Below the pieces are notes generated by a model. The model saw only the letters and a program-made list of their open reading frames with translations, was not told the DNA's origin and searched no databases. Positions 40,291-50,299 of a DNA stretch of 64,000 bases are shown one piece after another. The position numbers and the translations under genes were made by a program. The stretch covers positions 1 through 64,000 of the forward strand of contig NW_005179232.1 of NCBI RefSeq assembly GCF_000350225.1. The letters are read 5' to 3'. Position 1 is the stretch's first letter; each line of letters opens with the position of its first letter. The stretch comes from Chondrus crispus (lineage: Eukaryota; Rhodophyta; Florideophyceae; Gigartinales; Gigartinaceae).

Positions 40291-41582
40291 TACGATTTCA
40301 GTTCAGGCGAAGCAGACTATGGAGAAAGTGTGCACCAGTACTAATCAGCTGTAAAATTCTTGAGTCTTGTTCTTGAAAACTTGAAGGGTACTCCGACCCT
40401 AGGCGGCCAGTCCAACCTACTGGCAAAGGCCTTTAGGGTATACGACCCTCGGCGCGGAGTCCGCCCCACTCCGGAGAGGTGGCCGTTTCAGCAGTCTAAA
40501 CAAACACAGGCCCTGCGTTTGCTGGCTATAACTTCGTTCGGGATATCCACCGAGTTTATCAGTTGATAAACCAAGGCCGGTCCTTACCCTATAGAAATGT
40601 TCACCTTGACGTTCCAAGCAGCCACAGACAACCAACAGTAATGTCAATCCAATCCCCTTACCGAGCAACCGACGTAGTGTTCCTGTTAGTCTTGATAAAT
40701 TGACGACCGATCTCCTGGATTGGGCTACTTTTGCTTAAGCCACCAACGTCCCCACGCAATGCAGCGATTAGTCGGATCTCAGATTCGAGTGCAGCCTACT
40801 CCGAAGAGGACACTATACTGGGCGCGGGGTTTTAACCGTTCGGTCACTATTCCCTGGAACGTCGTTGTCTAGCACAGTCAATGCGTGAACAAAGATTGCT
40901 ATTCAAGAGTATCCTGCATAACAGTACCACTGGGTGCCCAGGGCATTAACTGTTCCAACGCCAGGTGCCAATACACCAGCCACGCGAGACTTGTTAGGTC
41001 CCTGCTCGCTTTTTGCGAGATCACGCAAGACAAAGATTTCGGCGAGCCGTAGCACCAGATCCAATGAGAACTATCAATAAACTTGAACAGGAATCACGAC
41101 GAGTTTTAGAAGTGTTTGAGTGACCAACAGCCTTTGGGCGGGTGTGTGCTGTGACGAGTGTCACGGCAACTGCAGTTCGGGAATAAGCAGTGAGGTAGAG
41201 TTGTGCTGCGTCGAGAGGCGGAGCGGTATCGAGCCCGAAAGGCAGGACGGTGCTGGGCTGGAAATGCGGACCGGAGCAGATCACAGAAGACGAGGCAGCC
41301 CCGAGCAGGAGGAGGGGCGGTGCCGAGCGACAGGAGAAGCGATGCCGAGCGACAGGAGGAGCGGTGCCGAGCGAAAGAGGCGGCGGCGGTTCCGGGGGAG
41401 AGAGAGGCGGGGCGATGCCGAGCGAGAGAGGCGGAGCGGTGCCGAGCGAAAGAGGCGGCGGCGGTTCCGGGAGAGAGAGAGGCGGGGCGATGCCGAGCGA
41501 GAGAGGCGGAGTGGTGCCGAGCGAGGAAGGCGGAGCGGTGTAGGGCGGGAGGTTGGTAGTAAACACAGTACTTACTAATTAG
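40291..41582 (-). other. Long copia 5' leader with tandem repeats
   Basis: 1.29 kb between the 5' LTR and gag, unusually long for copia. At 41190-41550 it contains GC-rich tandem repeats of about 80 bp built from GGTGCCGAGCGA and GGCGGCGGCGGTTCCGGG. Frames through them (Pro/Ser/Leu-rich or Arg/Glu-rich) follow the repeat. The primer-binding site after the LTR was not recognisable by eye (CTAATTAGTAAGTAC). Confidence 0.7.
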
Positions 41583-41889
41583 TGTCGTACACTGTGAGAC
41601 TCTGTTCGCTACAGGCCTTCGACCGGCCTGTTTCTTCCTTTGGCGCTGTCCGTCGGCGGAGAGTGCGCAAAAAGAGAAGAGGTTTCTGCAAAAAGAGTCG
41701 TCGGTTAGCGAGCGGCGGTCGCAAGCCAGGGACGAACTCACTTTATTAGGAGCTGGAAAGTAGTAGAAGTTGATTGAATCGCTTGAAAATAAACTCAAAT
41801 AAAAGACTAAACGGAACCAAGCGAGCACGATATTCTAGCCATCTCTTGTCAAGAATATGAGAGTGCATTCGTACCCCGTCACCATTACA
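41583..41889 (-). repeat. Copia 5' LTR
   Basis: Copy of 35203-35509 with no difference seen. It ends at the AGCAG target duplication (41890-41894). Confidence 0.95.
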
Positions 41890-41894
41890 AGCAG

Positions 41895-42580
41895 CGCACA
41901 CGCGACACTGCACCGCCGCTGCGCGCGCCTTAGCCGCCCTAATCCACACCCAATCCACACTCCCGGCCACATCCACCCCTTGTCCCGCCGACTCCCCCTC
42001 CCCCCGGCCCCCGGTATGCATCCCCGATGGCCTCCCCCCCGCCCTCCATCCCCCTCCGTTCGCCCCTCTTGCCGCCGCCGGCCCCAGCTCTGGACCGTGT
42101 CTCGCTCGCCGTCGTCTACTGGATCACCGTCGTGTGCGAGGCCTCGTGCGGCCTCACGATTTGATCGTCGCGTACATGGTCGTCGCGGCGGTCGTGGTCG
42201 CCGCGACGTATCGCAGATTGGTGCCCCCTGAGGGAGTGTTTTGAGAGTTGGGCGGTGGCGGTGTAACGTATGTTGCATAGCGTGTACAAGTTGAGCTTCC
42301 CCGAGACGGAAGGACTGTTGCCCCCCGTAAGAGAGAATGTGCCTGCCATTTTGAGAAGAATCTTGGCGGCGTTCATTTTCCGCCGTATCTGCAAGCAGCA
42401 TGGGGAGTAGAGCTGTCCATCATGCGTTCACACCGCAGTCTCTCATGATCAATCATAGTGTACACGTGTACAACAGAAATGCAAAGCCGCTCCTGATGTT
42501 AGAGCGCATGTTGAATCTCCCGTCTCGTGATGATGAGAGACGCTGAGTGCACTCTTCTGTGCAATCCTGTACACCGATCA
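41895..42580. other. Right flank of copia; possible broken gene
   Basis: The minus strand at 42116-42394 has a protein-like frame from an ATG (MNAAKILLKMAGTFSLTGGN), about 85 codons. Near 42175-42215 a neighbouring frame reads YVAATTTAATTMYATIK. GC-rich frames continue towards the copia insertion. A host gene split by copia is possible; no motif supports it. Confidence 0.25.
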
Positions 42581-43175
42581 CCCCAATTAGATTGGTCTAA
42601 TTTATAAGAGAACCACAAAAACCCAACCTCCAAACCCTAATTGTATTGGTCTGATATAATTACGCACCTCAGTTAATTGTGGTTTGGTTCTCAAATACCT
42701 TAGCCTATGCTAATTTTGGTTGTTCCAAATTGGATTCAGAAGGAGAAAGTCCACATCTTCATTCCTTAACGACTTGGCCTTCAAAAAAGCTCCTGTATTT
42801 TGCCACTATGCGCTGGAACTCGTCGGACAATTACTTTTCTTCCCAGTTCCCATTTAAATGCGTCGGATGGAGAAGCAGAAGTGGCTGTGTTGTTGTTGGC
42901 TAGACGGGTGGCCAATGCTTGAGCAATTGCTCTCTCAATTGGACCAGTAGTCGGCATAATGACACTCTTACGGCGATGTAAGAATGTCCTGCGACAGGTG
43001 AAAGGGAAGAAGTGATGGCAGTAGCAGGATGATGTCGGGTATCCGGATCCTATCTGCCGTATTCCGTCTTTTCCAGAATCTGTGACTATTCAAGATCTCA
43101 GAGCTCATTCTCTATTTAAATTAGGCTAGTTTAATTAAGAACCAAATCTAATTGCGCACCCTAATCTAATTGTGG
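42581..43175. mobile_element. Possible small DNA element with CCCCAATTAGATT-like inverted ends
   Basis: The left end reads CCCCAATTAGATTGGTC and the reverse complement of the right end reads CCCCCACAATTAGATTAGG. A second internal pair (AGAACCA...TGGTTCT) is also inverted. The arms are imperfect and no clear target duplication was found, so this is tentative. Confidence 0.3.
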
Positions 43176-43183
43176 GGGAGATT

Positions 43184-43350
43184 TGGGGTACTGTACAGGG
43201 TACAGTACCCGGGAGTGGCCCCAGGACCAAAGCCTTCAAAAGATGATTTTATTGGTCTACGTGTACGCCAGGTGTACACGTGGACAATCTCCCTTTGAAG
43301 GGCGGCGGTCCTGGGAAGTGGAAGATGCTGGCGGCCCCTCTATAAGAGAA
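43184..43350 (+). promoter_or_regulatory. Promoter of the gag-bearing element: palindrome and TATA box
   Basis: A perfect 11-bp-arm hairpin, GGGTACTGTAC-AGG-GTACAGTACCC, lies near 43186-43210. TATAAG follows at 43341-43346, about 165 bp upstream of the gag ATG at 43508. The palindrome is two inverted TACTGTA sites. This is probably the U3 region of the 5' LTR, but no partner LTR was identified. Confidence 0.5.
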
Positions 43351-43507
43351 AGGGGCGCGCCGCGACACCCCGCGACAAGAGGGACAGAACGAAACAACAA
43401 CACCCCGGACTGACCCCCGCTCTTGCAATAAACTTCACGCTTCTGAAAAAAAAACTTTTCTCTCTCCCCTACGCGCGCGGCCTTCCTCCACCCTTTTCGC
43501 CGCCAAC

Positions 43508-44206
43508 ATGGTACTCTTGTGGAGGGGTGGCAAAGAAGACGGCTCCCTGTCACAGTTTGACGGGTCGAAGCCGGCCGACGTTCACAAGATCTTCTTCGTC
43601 TTCGAGAATGTTGCGACCTCTGGCAAGTCGGACGAACAAAGGGCATCTGAACTCCTTCGCGACCTGGAGGGAGATGCATTCGACTTCTTTTATCAAGCCT
43701 TTGTCAAGAACGGAGATATCAGTGCAGATGGCTCCGACTACCAGAAGGTCAAGAAGGCCTTGGTCGAGCGGTTCGCCCCGGTTGAATCACCTGAAGATGT
43801 GATTCGGGATGCCATGGCCGCTCGCCTTTCTTTCGGGGATCTCAGTGGGTCCCTCCGAAACTCAGACCGTCTCTACGAGAAGGCGGAATTCAACAAAGAA
43901 GCAAAGTTCGGACTGCTTCGCAACGCCGTGATGGAACATCTCGAGTTGGCCCAGTTTGCCATCTATCGAGGTGCGAAGACCTACAAGGCCCTATTCGATT
44001 CAATCATGGACTTCTGGTCTGGTCGCTGCGCCTTTCAGGCGGCGGCGAACTCCTTGAGCAATTCGCGCTACTAGGGGTCAGAGAGCTCGCAAGTTATGTA
44101 TGAGCCGAGAGCGCAAGGTGGGTCAAAAAGGGTCATGATGCGTTCAAAACCTCCGTTGTCTCCACTCGAGACGAAGATTGACGCTTTAGCTGATCGACAA
44201 GCCGAT
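43508..44206 (+). pseudogene. Retrotransposon Gag-like protein, truncated (element 3)
   Basis: From ATG 43508 the frame encodes a retrotransposon gag-type capsid core: LLRDLEGDAFDFFYQAF, YQKVKKALVERFAPVESPED, GLLRNAVMEHLELAQFA. An in-frame TAG at 44072 is followed by further in-frame sequence (LSPLETKIDALADRQADI) to about 44206. There it meets, abruptly, the minus-strand integrase fragment of gypsy-2. The nucleic-acid-binding knuckle and pol are lost. The chromodomain fragment at 50.9-51.5 kb, same strand, may be the other end of this element. Confidence 0.65.
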
Positions 44207-44216
44207 ATTTGTCCTA

Positions 44217-44447
44217 TTACATGCGGTTCTGCCCCGGATGCCCGGCGATGGCCGGGTTATGGCAGAGCCGCAGCAACCGGGCGCGTAGAGTCCGAGGGAC
44301 CACCACCTGCACGACATCAGGGTCGAAGGGGTGGCTCCGTTTGAGCACCCCTTGGTGGTCCTCGAAGAACGCGGAGTCCCGGGACTCTGACTGTCGTGCC
44401 AATACCGTTAGGCAGAAGTCATCTACGCGTTGTTCCTCGGCTATCTA
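44217..44447 (-). pseudogene. Gypsy-2 integrase zinc-binding fragment after in-frame TAG
   Basis: The pol frame stops at TAG (44445-44447), but the same frame continues: EEQRVDDFCLTVLARQS, VVVPRTLRARLLRLCHNPAI and AGHPGQNRM. The last part is the H-H half of the integrase HHCC zinc finger. Similarity ends at 44216, where the plus-strand gag begins. A single stop therefore separates RNase H from integrase in an otherwise continuous pol. Confidence 0.8.
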
Positions 44448-46688
44448 CTCTATCGTAGGAGGGGCGGGCAGGTCGTTCTGCGGAGGGGCGACCTGGGAAC
44501 CGGACGTATCGGCTTCGAAGTCTTGGGCGCGATCGAGGTCCACGGCGTCGAATTCCTCGTTCTCTGCCCAGAAGGCGTCGGGTTCTTCTAGAGCAGGGAC
44601 TTCGTCGTCGCCCCTCGGCTTGTCGCGCGCTCGGACGCGCAAATTCCTTCGGGATTTCGTTCGGTTCCTTGTGGTCACGAAGACGTGGTCGGCCTCGTGG
44701 TCGCATACGTGGTCCGCGAGCTCCTCCGAGACATCACGAACGGTCGTGCACGTGTCGTAGGTGGGGATGTCGTCGTTCACCTCGACAGCCGGGCGAGGGT
44801 TGTCGACGACCCTCGTTGATACGAGGCGTGACAGGGCGTCGGGGACCTGGTGCACGCGCCCGGGGCGGTACTGAATGGTGAAATCGTATTCAGCCAGACG
44901 TAGCCGCCACCGGGTGAGTCTTCCGGAGCTCTCGGTCAGGGACATGAGCCACCTCAGCGCGTCGTGATCCGTTCGGACGGTGAACTTCGTGCCCTCGACG
45001 TACGGACGTAGTGTGCGGACGGCCCACACTACAGCGAAGCACTCGCGTTCCGTAGCGCTGTAGTTGCGTTCGCTGTCGTTTAACGAATACGACCAATATC
45101 CGACGGGACGCCAGTCGTTGGCTTCGTCGTGTTCTTGCAGCAGCGTACATCCGAGTTGATACGCACTTGCATCGGTATCGATCATGTACGGCCGACCGTA
45201 CCGCGGAAGGGCAAGTATCGGCGGAGCGATCATCTTTGCCTTGAGGCCCTCGAACGCTTGAAGCTGGGCCTCCGTTGGATTATCCAAGTCGGGGTCGGCG
45301 TCCTTGCGGGTCATATCGGTTAGCGGTCGAGCTATCTTGGCAAACCCCTTGACGAAACGGCGGTAGACGTTGCACGCCCCGAGGAACGAGCGCACCTGCG
45401 TAAGCGTCCTCGGGAACGTGAACGTCTTGAAGGCGTCGGCCGCCGTCTGGGCCACGCTGAGCTTACCTGGGGATATCACGTGCCCCAGGTAATGCACCTT
45501 CGGACAGAAGAAGCTGCACTTCTTGAGCTTTAGGGATATACCGGCGGTCCTCAACAAGCTCAAGACAATGTCGAGGCGTTCGGCGTGCTCCTCGTGCGTT
45601 CGGGAAAAAACTATGACGTCGTCGAGGTATACAAGACATATCTGCCATCTTACGCCGGACAAGATGATGTCTAATGCACGTTGGAAGGTGGCCGGTGCCC
45701 CTTTCAGTCCGAACGGCATACGCAAATGGCGTAACGTACCCATATGCGTGGTGAATGTGGTCTTATCCCGGTCCTCCGGCGCGACCGGGATTTGCCAGTA
45801 GCCTGAATTGCAGTCGAGCGTAGTGAAGACGGCTGCATCCCCTAACGAATCGATGCAGTCGTCCATCAGGGGCAGCGGATACGAGTCCGCTGCCGTCTTT
45901 GCGTTGAGACGTCGGTAGTCAACGCAAAACCGAAGAGAGCCGTCTTTCTTTGGGACGAGCACCACCGGCGAAGCCCACTCGGTGCTCGCGGGTTCGATAA
46001 CTCCGGCGTTCAACATCTTGTTGACTTCTTTAGCAACCATCTCACGCATGGCGGGCCCCTTTCGGTAGGGCATAGAACGAATCGGTTTCGTTCCCGCCTC
46101 GATGTGTATGCGGTGCTCCGTTGCTCGTATCGTACCGAGCGCACCGCTCCACAGACTCGAATGCTTCCGGAGCATGTCAAGTACCCGTGCGCGGAGCTTG
46201 TCATCGTCGATGTATGACAAGTCCATTTCTTTTTCCCAATTCGTCGGCGAATTTTCGGGATCCTTATTTGTGACTCGCGCGGTGCCTTCCGTCGATGATG
46301 GGCACCCCGCAGGCTGATCGCCGGGGCCGGCGTGACTTCCCTCGGCGGTCTTATTTTCCGGGGAGCTTGGTCGGCCAGCTCCCCCTCTCCCGGTTTGCAC
46401 GTCCCAGTCGGTGAGATGCAGCGCGTGTGCGATCTCTGCCCCGACTCGGCGCTCGGGCGTCAGGATCGCCAGCGGATTGCGCTTCGCGTAACCGACGACG
46501 GTGCGCTTCGGGAGCCTCCTCGCTTGGCGCGAGAAATTCGCCACGATCACGTCGAAGGTCTGGTTCGGTAAGACCTCAGATACAACGTTCGTGAGCCTCA
46601 CTCCGTGTCGACGTTGGAGTGACGGCTTGGGTTCCAAGAAAACGAGGCCGCTCCCCGCGGTAGTGACGCGTATCCGTGCTTGCGACAT
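44445..46688 (-). CDS. Gypsy-2 reverse transcriptase-RNase H
   Basis: 747 codons from ATG 46688. RT blocks are SPVVLVPKKDGSLRFCVDYR, FTTLDCNSGYWQIPVA, RMPFGLKGAPATFQ and the catalytic YLDDVIVFS (DNA near 45620). Then come LGHVISPG, FLGACNVYRRFV and the RNase H residues in IDTDASAYQLG, YSATERECFAVVW, RTDHDALRWL and VPDALSRL. The first 200 residues link to protease. The frame is intact. It differs in frame from protease and overlaps it by about 110 bp. GC content is higher than in gypsy-1, and residue identity to gypsy-1 is moderate. Confidence 0.93.
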   Translation of the reverse strand: MSQARIRVTTAGSGLVFLEPKPSLQRRHGVRLTNVVSEVLPNQTFDVIVANFSRQARRLPKRTVVGYAKRNPLAILTPERRVGAEIAHALHLTDWDVQTGRGGAGRPSSPENKTAEGSHAGPGDQPAGCPSSTEGTARVTNKDPENSPTNWEKEMDLSYIDDDKLRARVLDMLRKHSSLWSGALGTIRATEHRIHIEAGTKPIRSMPYRKGPAMREMVAKEVNKMLNAGVIEPASTEWASPVVLVPKKDGSLRFCVDYRRLNAKTAADSYPLPLMDDCIDSLGDAAVFTTLDCNSGYWQIPVAPEDRDKTTFTTHMGTLRHLRMPFGLKGAPATFQRALDIILSGVRWQICLVYLDDVIVFSRTHEEHAERLDIVLSLLRTAGISLKLKKCSFFCPKVHYLGHVISPGKLSVAQTAADAFKTFTFPRTLTQVRSFLGACNVYRRFVKGFAKIARPLTDMTRKDADPDLDNPTEAQLQAFEGLKAKMIAPPILALPRYGRPYMIDTDASAYQLGCTLLQEHDEANDWRPVGYWSYSLNDSERNYSATERECFAVVWAVRTLRPYVEGTKFTVRTDHDALRWLMSLTESSGRLTRWRLRLAEYDFTIQYRPGRVHQVPDALSRLVSTRVVDNPRPAVEVNDDIPTYDTCTTVRDVSEELADHVCDHEADHVFVTTRNRTKSRRNLRVRARDKPRGDDEVPALEEPDAFWAENEEFDAVDLDRAQDFEADTSGSQVAPPQNDLPAPPTIE

Positions 46689-47571
46689 CGGCGGGGATCA
46701 TGACCCATCGGGCGACACGGATCGGCTGTGGGGCTTCTTCGCGTACGTGGGCCCGACTTGACTGGCGACCGTGCCGCCGGGTTGGGGGAGACGGCTCCCC
46801 CTTCCCATCGACAATGGCGACGGAGCCATCTTGTCGGAGCTCGAGCCTCTGCGCATCGCTGTCGATACTTCGAACTTGCGCATCGATGAACGCCGTGCCC
46901 AGGAGGACGGGCACCGCGAGCTGGTCGGCGACCACGAACGGAATACGGAACGTCGTTTTCCGCAGTCGGACGACCAGCTGCACGACCACAGTCAGCTTGA
47001 GCGGGTTACTGTTCGCGCCTGCCAACCGTGGCAGGCGTGCGTCGCGTACGACGTAGCGCGTCCAATCGGGAGGAAGGTCGGCCTTCCTCACCAAGTTATA
47101 CCCCGAGCAGGTATCGACTGCAATGGTATGAGGCTTGAACGCGTTCCCCTCGGTTGTGATCGAGCCGAGGACGTTGTATATCTTCGATGTCATCAAGCAG
47201 ATGACACCGTCGACCACCTTCGGTGACGACGGCTCGGCCAGGTCGTTCCGCTTGGGCCGCCGGCGTCGGTTCTGGCTTCTCTTCCGTGGTCTTCTGCCTC
47301 GGTCGCGGGGCGTCCGTCGGTCGGTGACGTCCTCGCGGCAAGTCGCGTCCGTACGCGACTTGATTTCTTCTGGCGGCCCCGGACACACGTGGGTCGGGCC
47401 GCCTGCGCGTTCGATGCGCTCCTTATTTGGCACGTGGCTCACGGTGGCCACGGTGCCTTCTTCCTCTAGGCGTGCCGGGCTCTCGGTGGCGTCGGCGCCT
47501 TTGTCCTCCCGCACCTGACTTACGGAAGTCTCGGTGCGCTCGTGCGGAGTCGAGGGGAATATTATTGGCAA
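46576..47571 (-). CDS. Gypsy-2 aspartic protease
   Basis: About 331 codons without an ATG at the 5' end. The active site is IAVDTCSGYNLV (a DT-C-SG variant of the usual DTGA/DSGA) and the second family motif is PVLLGTAFIDAQ. The N-terminal 120 residues are charged and low-complexity. It sits between gag and RT in yet another frame, so translation would require frame changes or these are indels. The minus-strand order gag, protease, RT is that of Ty3/gypsy. Confidence 0.75.
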   Translation of the reverse strand: MPIIFPSTPHERTETSVSQVREDKGADATESPARLEEEGTVATVSHVPNKERIERAGGPTHVCPGPPEEIKSRTDATCREDVTDRRTPRDRGRRPRKRSQNRRRRPKRNDLAEPSSPKVVDGVICLMTSKIYNVLGSITTEGNAFKPHTIAVDTCSGYNLVRKADLPPDWTRYVVRDARLPRLAGANSNPLKLTVVVQLVVRLRKTTFRIPFVVADQLAVPVLLGTAFIDAQVRSIDSDAQRLELRQDGSVAIVDGKGEPSPPTRRHGRQSSRAHVREEAPQPIRVARWVMIPADVASTDTRHYRGERPRFLGTQAVTPTSTRSEAHERCI

Positions 47572-47660
47572 ACATTCTCCTCCTCTGCCGGGGTTGAATC
47601 GTAACGGGTCTAGGTTGGTGTGACAAGACGGCTCACGCGACCGCGCGAACGTAACCGTCT

Positions 47661-50222
47661 TTACGGGGTTTTCGAACTACCCGAGCTGTCGGAGCTACCC
47701 GCCCTGCTATCGTTAGCTAGCGCGTCAACGTGTCCCTGGCCGTGGTGGTGCGCGTCGTTCCTCCACCCTGGCTGGGCATCCTCTACGAAGTAATTGGATG
47801 CTTCGCCACCTTGAGTTGCAACGTCCGGCCGTTGCAATATTTGAGGGGCGGCGAGAACCGGTTCTCCTCCGCCTCCTTCCGTGGGCTGGGGGTTCGGATC
47901 CCCAACCCAATCTTGGAGGTACATGATGGCGTTCTGTACCCCTTGGGGCAACTGAGTACGGCCCCGGTCGCCGCTTCCATCTCGACGGGGATACCGCGTA
48001 TCCATCCGACGAGGATCACGCCGATCCCTTTGATCGGTTCCCGGGTGTCGATACCCGCCTTCGCGAGGGGCGAAACGGACGCCCCCATCCGATCGGTTCG
48101 GGTCTCCTCGCCGCGGGCCTCGGTCTTCCCGCGTAGACTGCTGAATGAGATTGCGCATCCCGGGGCGCGTCTTCATCTGATAGCGGTAGTTCCTGTACGC
48201 CGTGAACTGACGTTGTTCAGGCGACAGGAACGGGCACGCGTACATGGCGTGGCCGTACGTCCGGCACAGCCAACAAACGTACGCGCTGCCATCGGTCGAC
48301 GCGAACGTCGCCGCGTGGCGTGCCTCCTCGCCGGTGAGTCGAGGCACGTAAGGCGGCACGCGATCTCCTTCTCGACGGGAGATATCCAGCTCTGCCATGT
48401 TGTGGTTCGGACCACCCGTGGCTTTTGGGGTGGCCGCGAACGCAGTCGCGTAGCTTCCGGTCGATTCCGTGGAAGCTGGCGTTGGAGGTCGGCCCCCTGC
48501 ACGGTCGAAGCCTTGCGTAATGAGGACAGGGTCGGCCTGCCACTCATCTTCTCCAATGTGGAGGGCGGTCGCCGGCGAACTTGTTCCGTGCGACCTCGGA
48601 GTTCGGACTCCCTTCGCTGCCGGCTTCGGATCCGGCAGCGGCAATCCGCGGCGGGCGCGGTAGGTTGTTCCCTCAGCCGTTGCAATACGGCGAATCGTTG
48701 AGAGTTCGGTCTTTTGTTGTCCGGGCAACCTTTGCATCGTCTCTGCCACTGCGGCCCGGGTCTTAGTGGACAACCCGCGCACGAAGTAGTGCGCGAGGGC
48801 TTGTTCCGAGAACACGGCCGTGCATCGGAACGCGGCGGATTCCAGCCGGTCCGCGAACGTGTTCTCGGTTTCGTGAAAAAGTTGTCGCGCCGACGCGACA
48901 GCATCAAACGCTTCCCCTAAGACGTCGTCGGTTAGGTAGCGTTTGATAAATTGGTTGACGAGACCAGGCCAGCTCGTATCGTCGTGAAGCTGGCCAGCGC
49001 GGAGGCCGCACATGGTGTAACTCGTATACAACCGCTCCGCGTCTCGCTCGAGGAAGTGAGCGAAGACACGGACTGCCACACCTTCGGTCAGGTGCTGGGC
49101 ATTGAAGGTTATCCGGATATCCTTCAGGAACGGGAGCAACTGAATTGCATCAGTACCGTCGAAGCTCTTCATCGTGGGGCGGAGCCCACGGCAGCGTTGG
49201 ACGTACTTGGCGATCCGTCCCGCGTCACCCGAGGTAACGAGCCTCGAGGTGTTGTCCAACCGATACATCCAGTAGTTCGCGACGGCGCTGAACTCCTGTA
49301 TCATGGTGTGGACGGGCTCGACCCCGAGTTCGGCGGGACCCAACATTCCGAACGGAGTGACGGGCAGTGTTCTGACATCGACGGAACCGGGATGCGCGGT
49401 AAGATCCGGCGGCTGGTAGCCGCCCCAGCGAGGATCGAAGGGGAGAATCGGTTCCCCTGATCCGCCGGCGACTCCTCCACGGCCCTGGTCGAGTTCGGTC
49501 GGTACCCGTCGTGACTGACGCATGCTTCCGGGGACATGCGGCAGGGCTTGAGTCTCGGACGCGAAGTTCGCGTCCGCCGTCGGATTGATGTCCTCCACCC
49601 TCCGGCTGGTGACGGCACCAGCCGGGGGCCACTCTTGCGATCTGGACGCGCCCGGAAGAACAGTGGCACCGGGCCCACTCGAGGGGGCTCCGGGCAACCT
49701 CTCGGCCGAGGTCTGTTCCATCTCACGGGCACGGCGGCGCGTTGAGTTAAGTTCCGCCGCCATGTGCGCGAATGCTCCCATCTGTTCGGCAGATGGGAAG
49801 GGTTGCGGGTCTCGTCGAACCCCGGAGTTTGCACTCGCGGGTCGACCCGCAATCTCTACGGCGGGGGAATCAATGCGCGCGTCCTCGACCAGCGCCACAC
49901 GGGCGTGTAGCTGTTCGACGAGTGCGCGCAGGTTCTCCAAGGACTGAGTTACGCGCTCGAACCTTCCTTCGCGGAGGGAGCGCAACTCTTCCATACAGCG
50001 GGCGTAGACGCTGTCGAAGACGTCGATACGGAGAGATGTCCGGACATCCTCGATGTACTCGGCGATGCGATCGTACATCGCGCGAGCGCGTCCTTCGAAG
50101 AGGTCGGGCGAAGGTTCGCGGTCCCGAGGACCTGCGTCGCCGTCGCCCACCTGGACGCGTACCGCGGCCTCTCGCACATCCGCTGGCTCGGATCGGATCG
50201 AGGTCGGGTACTCGGCGCTCAT
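47661..50222 (-). CDS. Gypsy-2 Gag
   Basis: 853 codons from ATG 50222 (MSAEYPTSIRSEP). An N-terminal coiled-coil-like charged region is followed by a capsid-like stretch (KSFDGTDAIQLLPFLKDI, LSTKTRAAVAETMQRLPGQQ) and a CCHC knuckle CWLCRTYGHAMYAC (C-x2-C-x4-H-x4-C). The C-terminus is Arg/Asp/Gly-rich. Gag binds the element RNA and forms particles. The start lies about 65 bp after the PBS. The long plus-strand frames opposite are shadows. Confidence 0.85.
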   Translation of the reverse strand: MSAEYPTSIRSEPADVREAAVRVQVGDGDAGPRDREPSPDLFEGRARAMYDRIAEYIEDVRTSLRIDVFDSVYARCMEELRSLREGRFERVTQSLENLRALVEQLHARVALVEDARIDSPAVEIAGRPASANSGVRRDPQPFPSAEQMGAFAHMAAELNSTRRRAREMEQTSAERLPGAPSSGPGATVLPGASRSQEWPPAGAVTSRRVEDINPTADANFASETQALPHVPGSMRQSRRVPTELDQGRGGVAGGSGEPILPFDPRWGGYQPPDLTAHPGSVDVRTLPVTPFGMLGPAELGVEPVHTMIQEFSAVANYWMYRLDNTSRLVTSGDAGRIAKYVQRCRGLRPTMKSFDGTDAIQLLPFLKDIRITFNAQHLTEGVAVRVFAHFLERDAERLYTSYTMCGLRAGQLHDDTSWPGLVNQFIKRYLTDDVLGEAFDAVASARQLFHETENTFADRLESAAFRCTAVFSEQALAHYFVRGLSTKTRAAVAETMQRLPGQQKTELSTIRRIATAEGTTYRARRGLPLPDPKPAAKGVRTPRSHGTSSPATALHIGEDEWQADPVLITQGFDRAGGRPPTPASTESTGSYATAFAATPKATGGPNHNMAELDISRREGDRVPPYVPRLTGEEARHAATFASTDGSAYVCWLCRTYGHAMYACPFLSPEQRQFTAYRNYRYQMKTRPGMRNLIQQSTREDRGPRRGDPNRSDGGVRFAPREGGYRHPGTDQRDRRDPRRMDTRYPRRDGSGDRGRTQLPQGVQNAIMYLQDWVGDPNPQPTEGGGGEPVLAAPQILQRPDVATQGGEASNYFVEDAQPGWRNDAHHHGQGHVDALANDSRAGSSDSSGSSKTP

Positions 50223-50285
50223 CTCAACGCGTACGGACGCCGAGGTAAAGGTCAACCTTCTCGGCGTGATCTTGAAGGTCTTCTA

Positions 50286-50298
50286 GGTCGGGAGACCA
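50286..50298 (-). promoter_or_regulatory. Gypsy-2 primer-binding site
   Basis: The minus strand reads TGGTCTCCCGACC one base after the LTR end (GCGACA). TGG matches the CCA end of a tRNA, as expected for a PBS; the tRNA was not identified. Confidence 0.6.
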
Positions 50299-50299
50299 G

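Larger units (their letters stand above)
35203..41889 (-). mobile_element. Ty1/copia LTR retrotransposon, nearly complete
   Basis: A 6,687-bp element with direct 307-bp LTRs (35203-35509 and 41583-41889) that appear identical base for base, TG...CA ends and a 5-bp target duplication AGCAG (35198-35202 and 41890-41894). Internal order on the minus strand is long leader, gag with CCHC knuckle, aspartic protease, integrase, RT and RNase H, i.e. the copia order (integrase before RT). Identical LTRs and an open 1,366-codon frame indicate very recent insertion. The only visible defect is a frame change between RT and RNase H near 36200-36240. Confidence 0.95.

Noticed and set aside
41021-41828. Pro/Leu/Ser-repeat proteins in the copia leader
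   Set aside because: Frames follow the leader tandem repeat and run into the LTR; no sign of selection on a protein.
47730-48701. 323-codon plus-strand frame
   Set aside because: Lies opposite gypsy-2 gag, whose CCHC knuckle fixes the coding strand.
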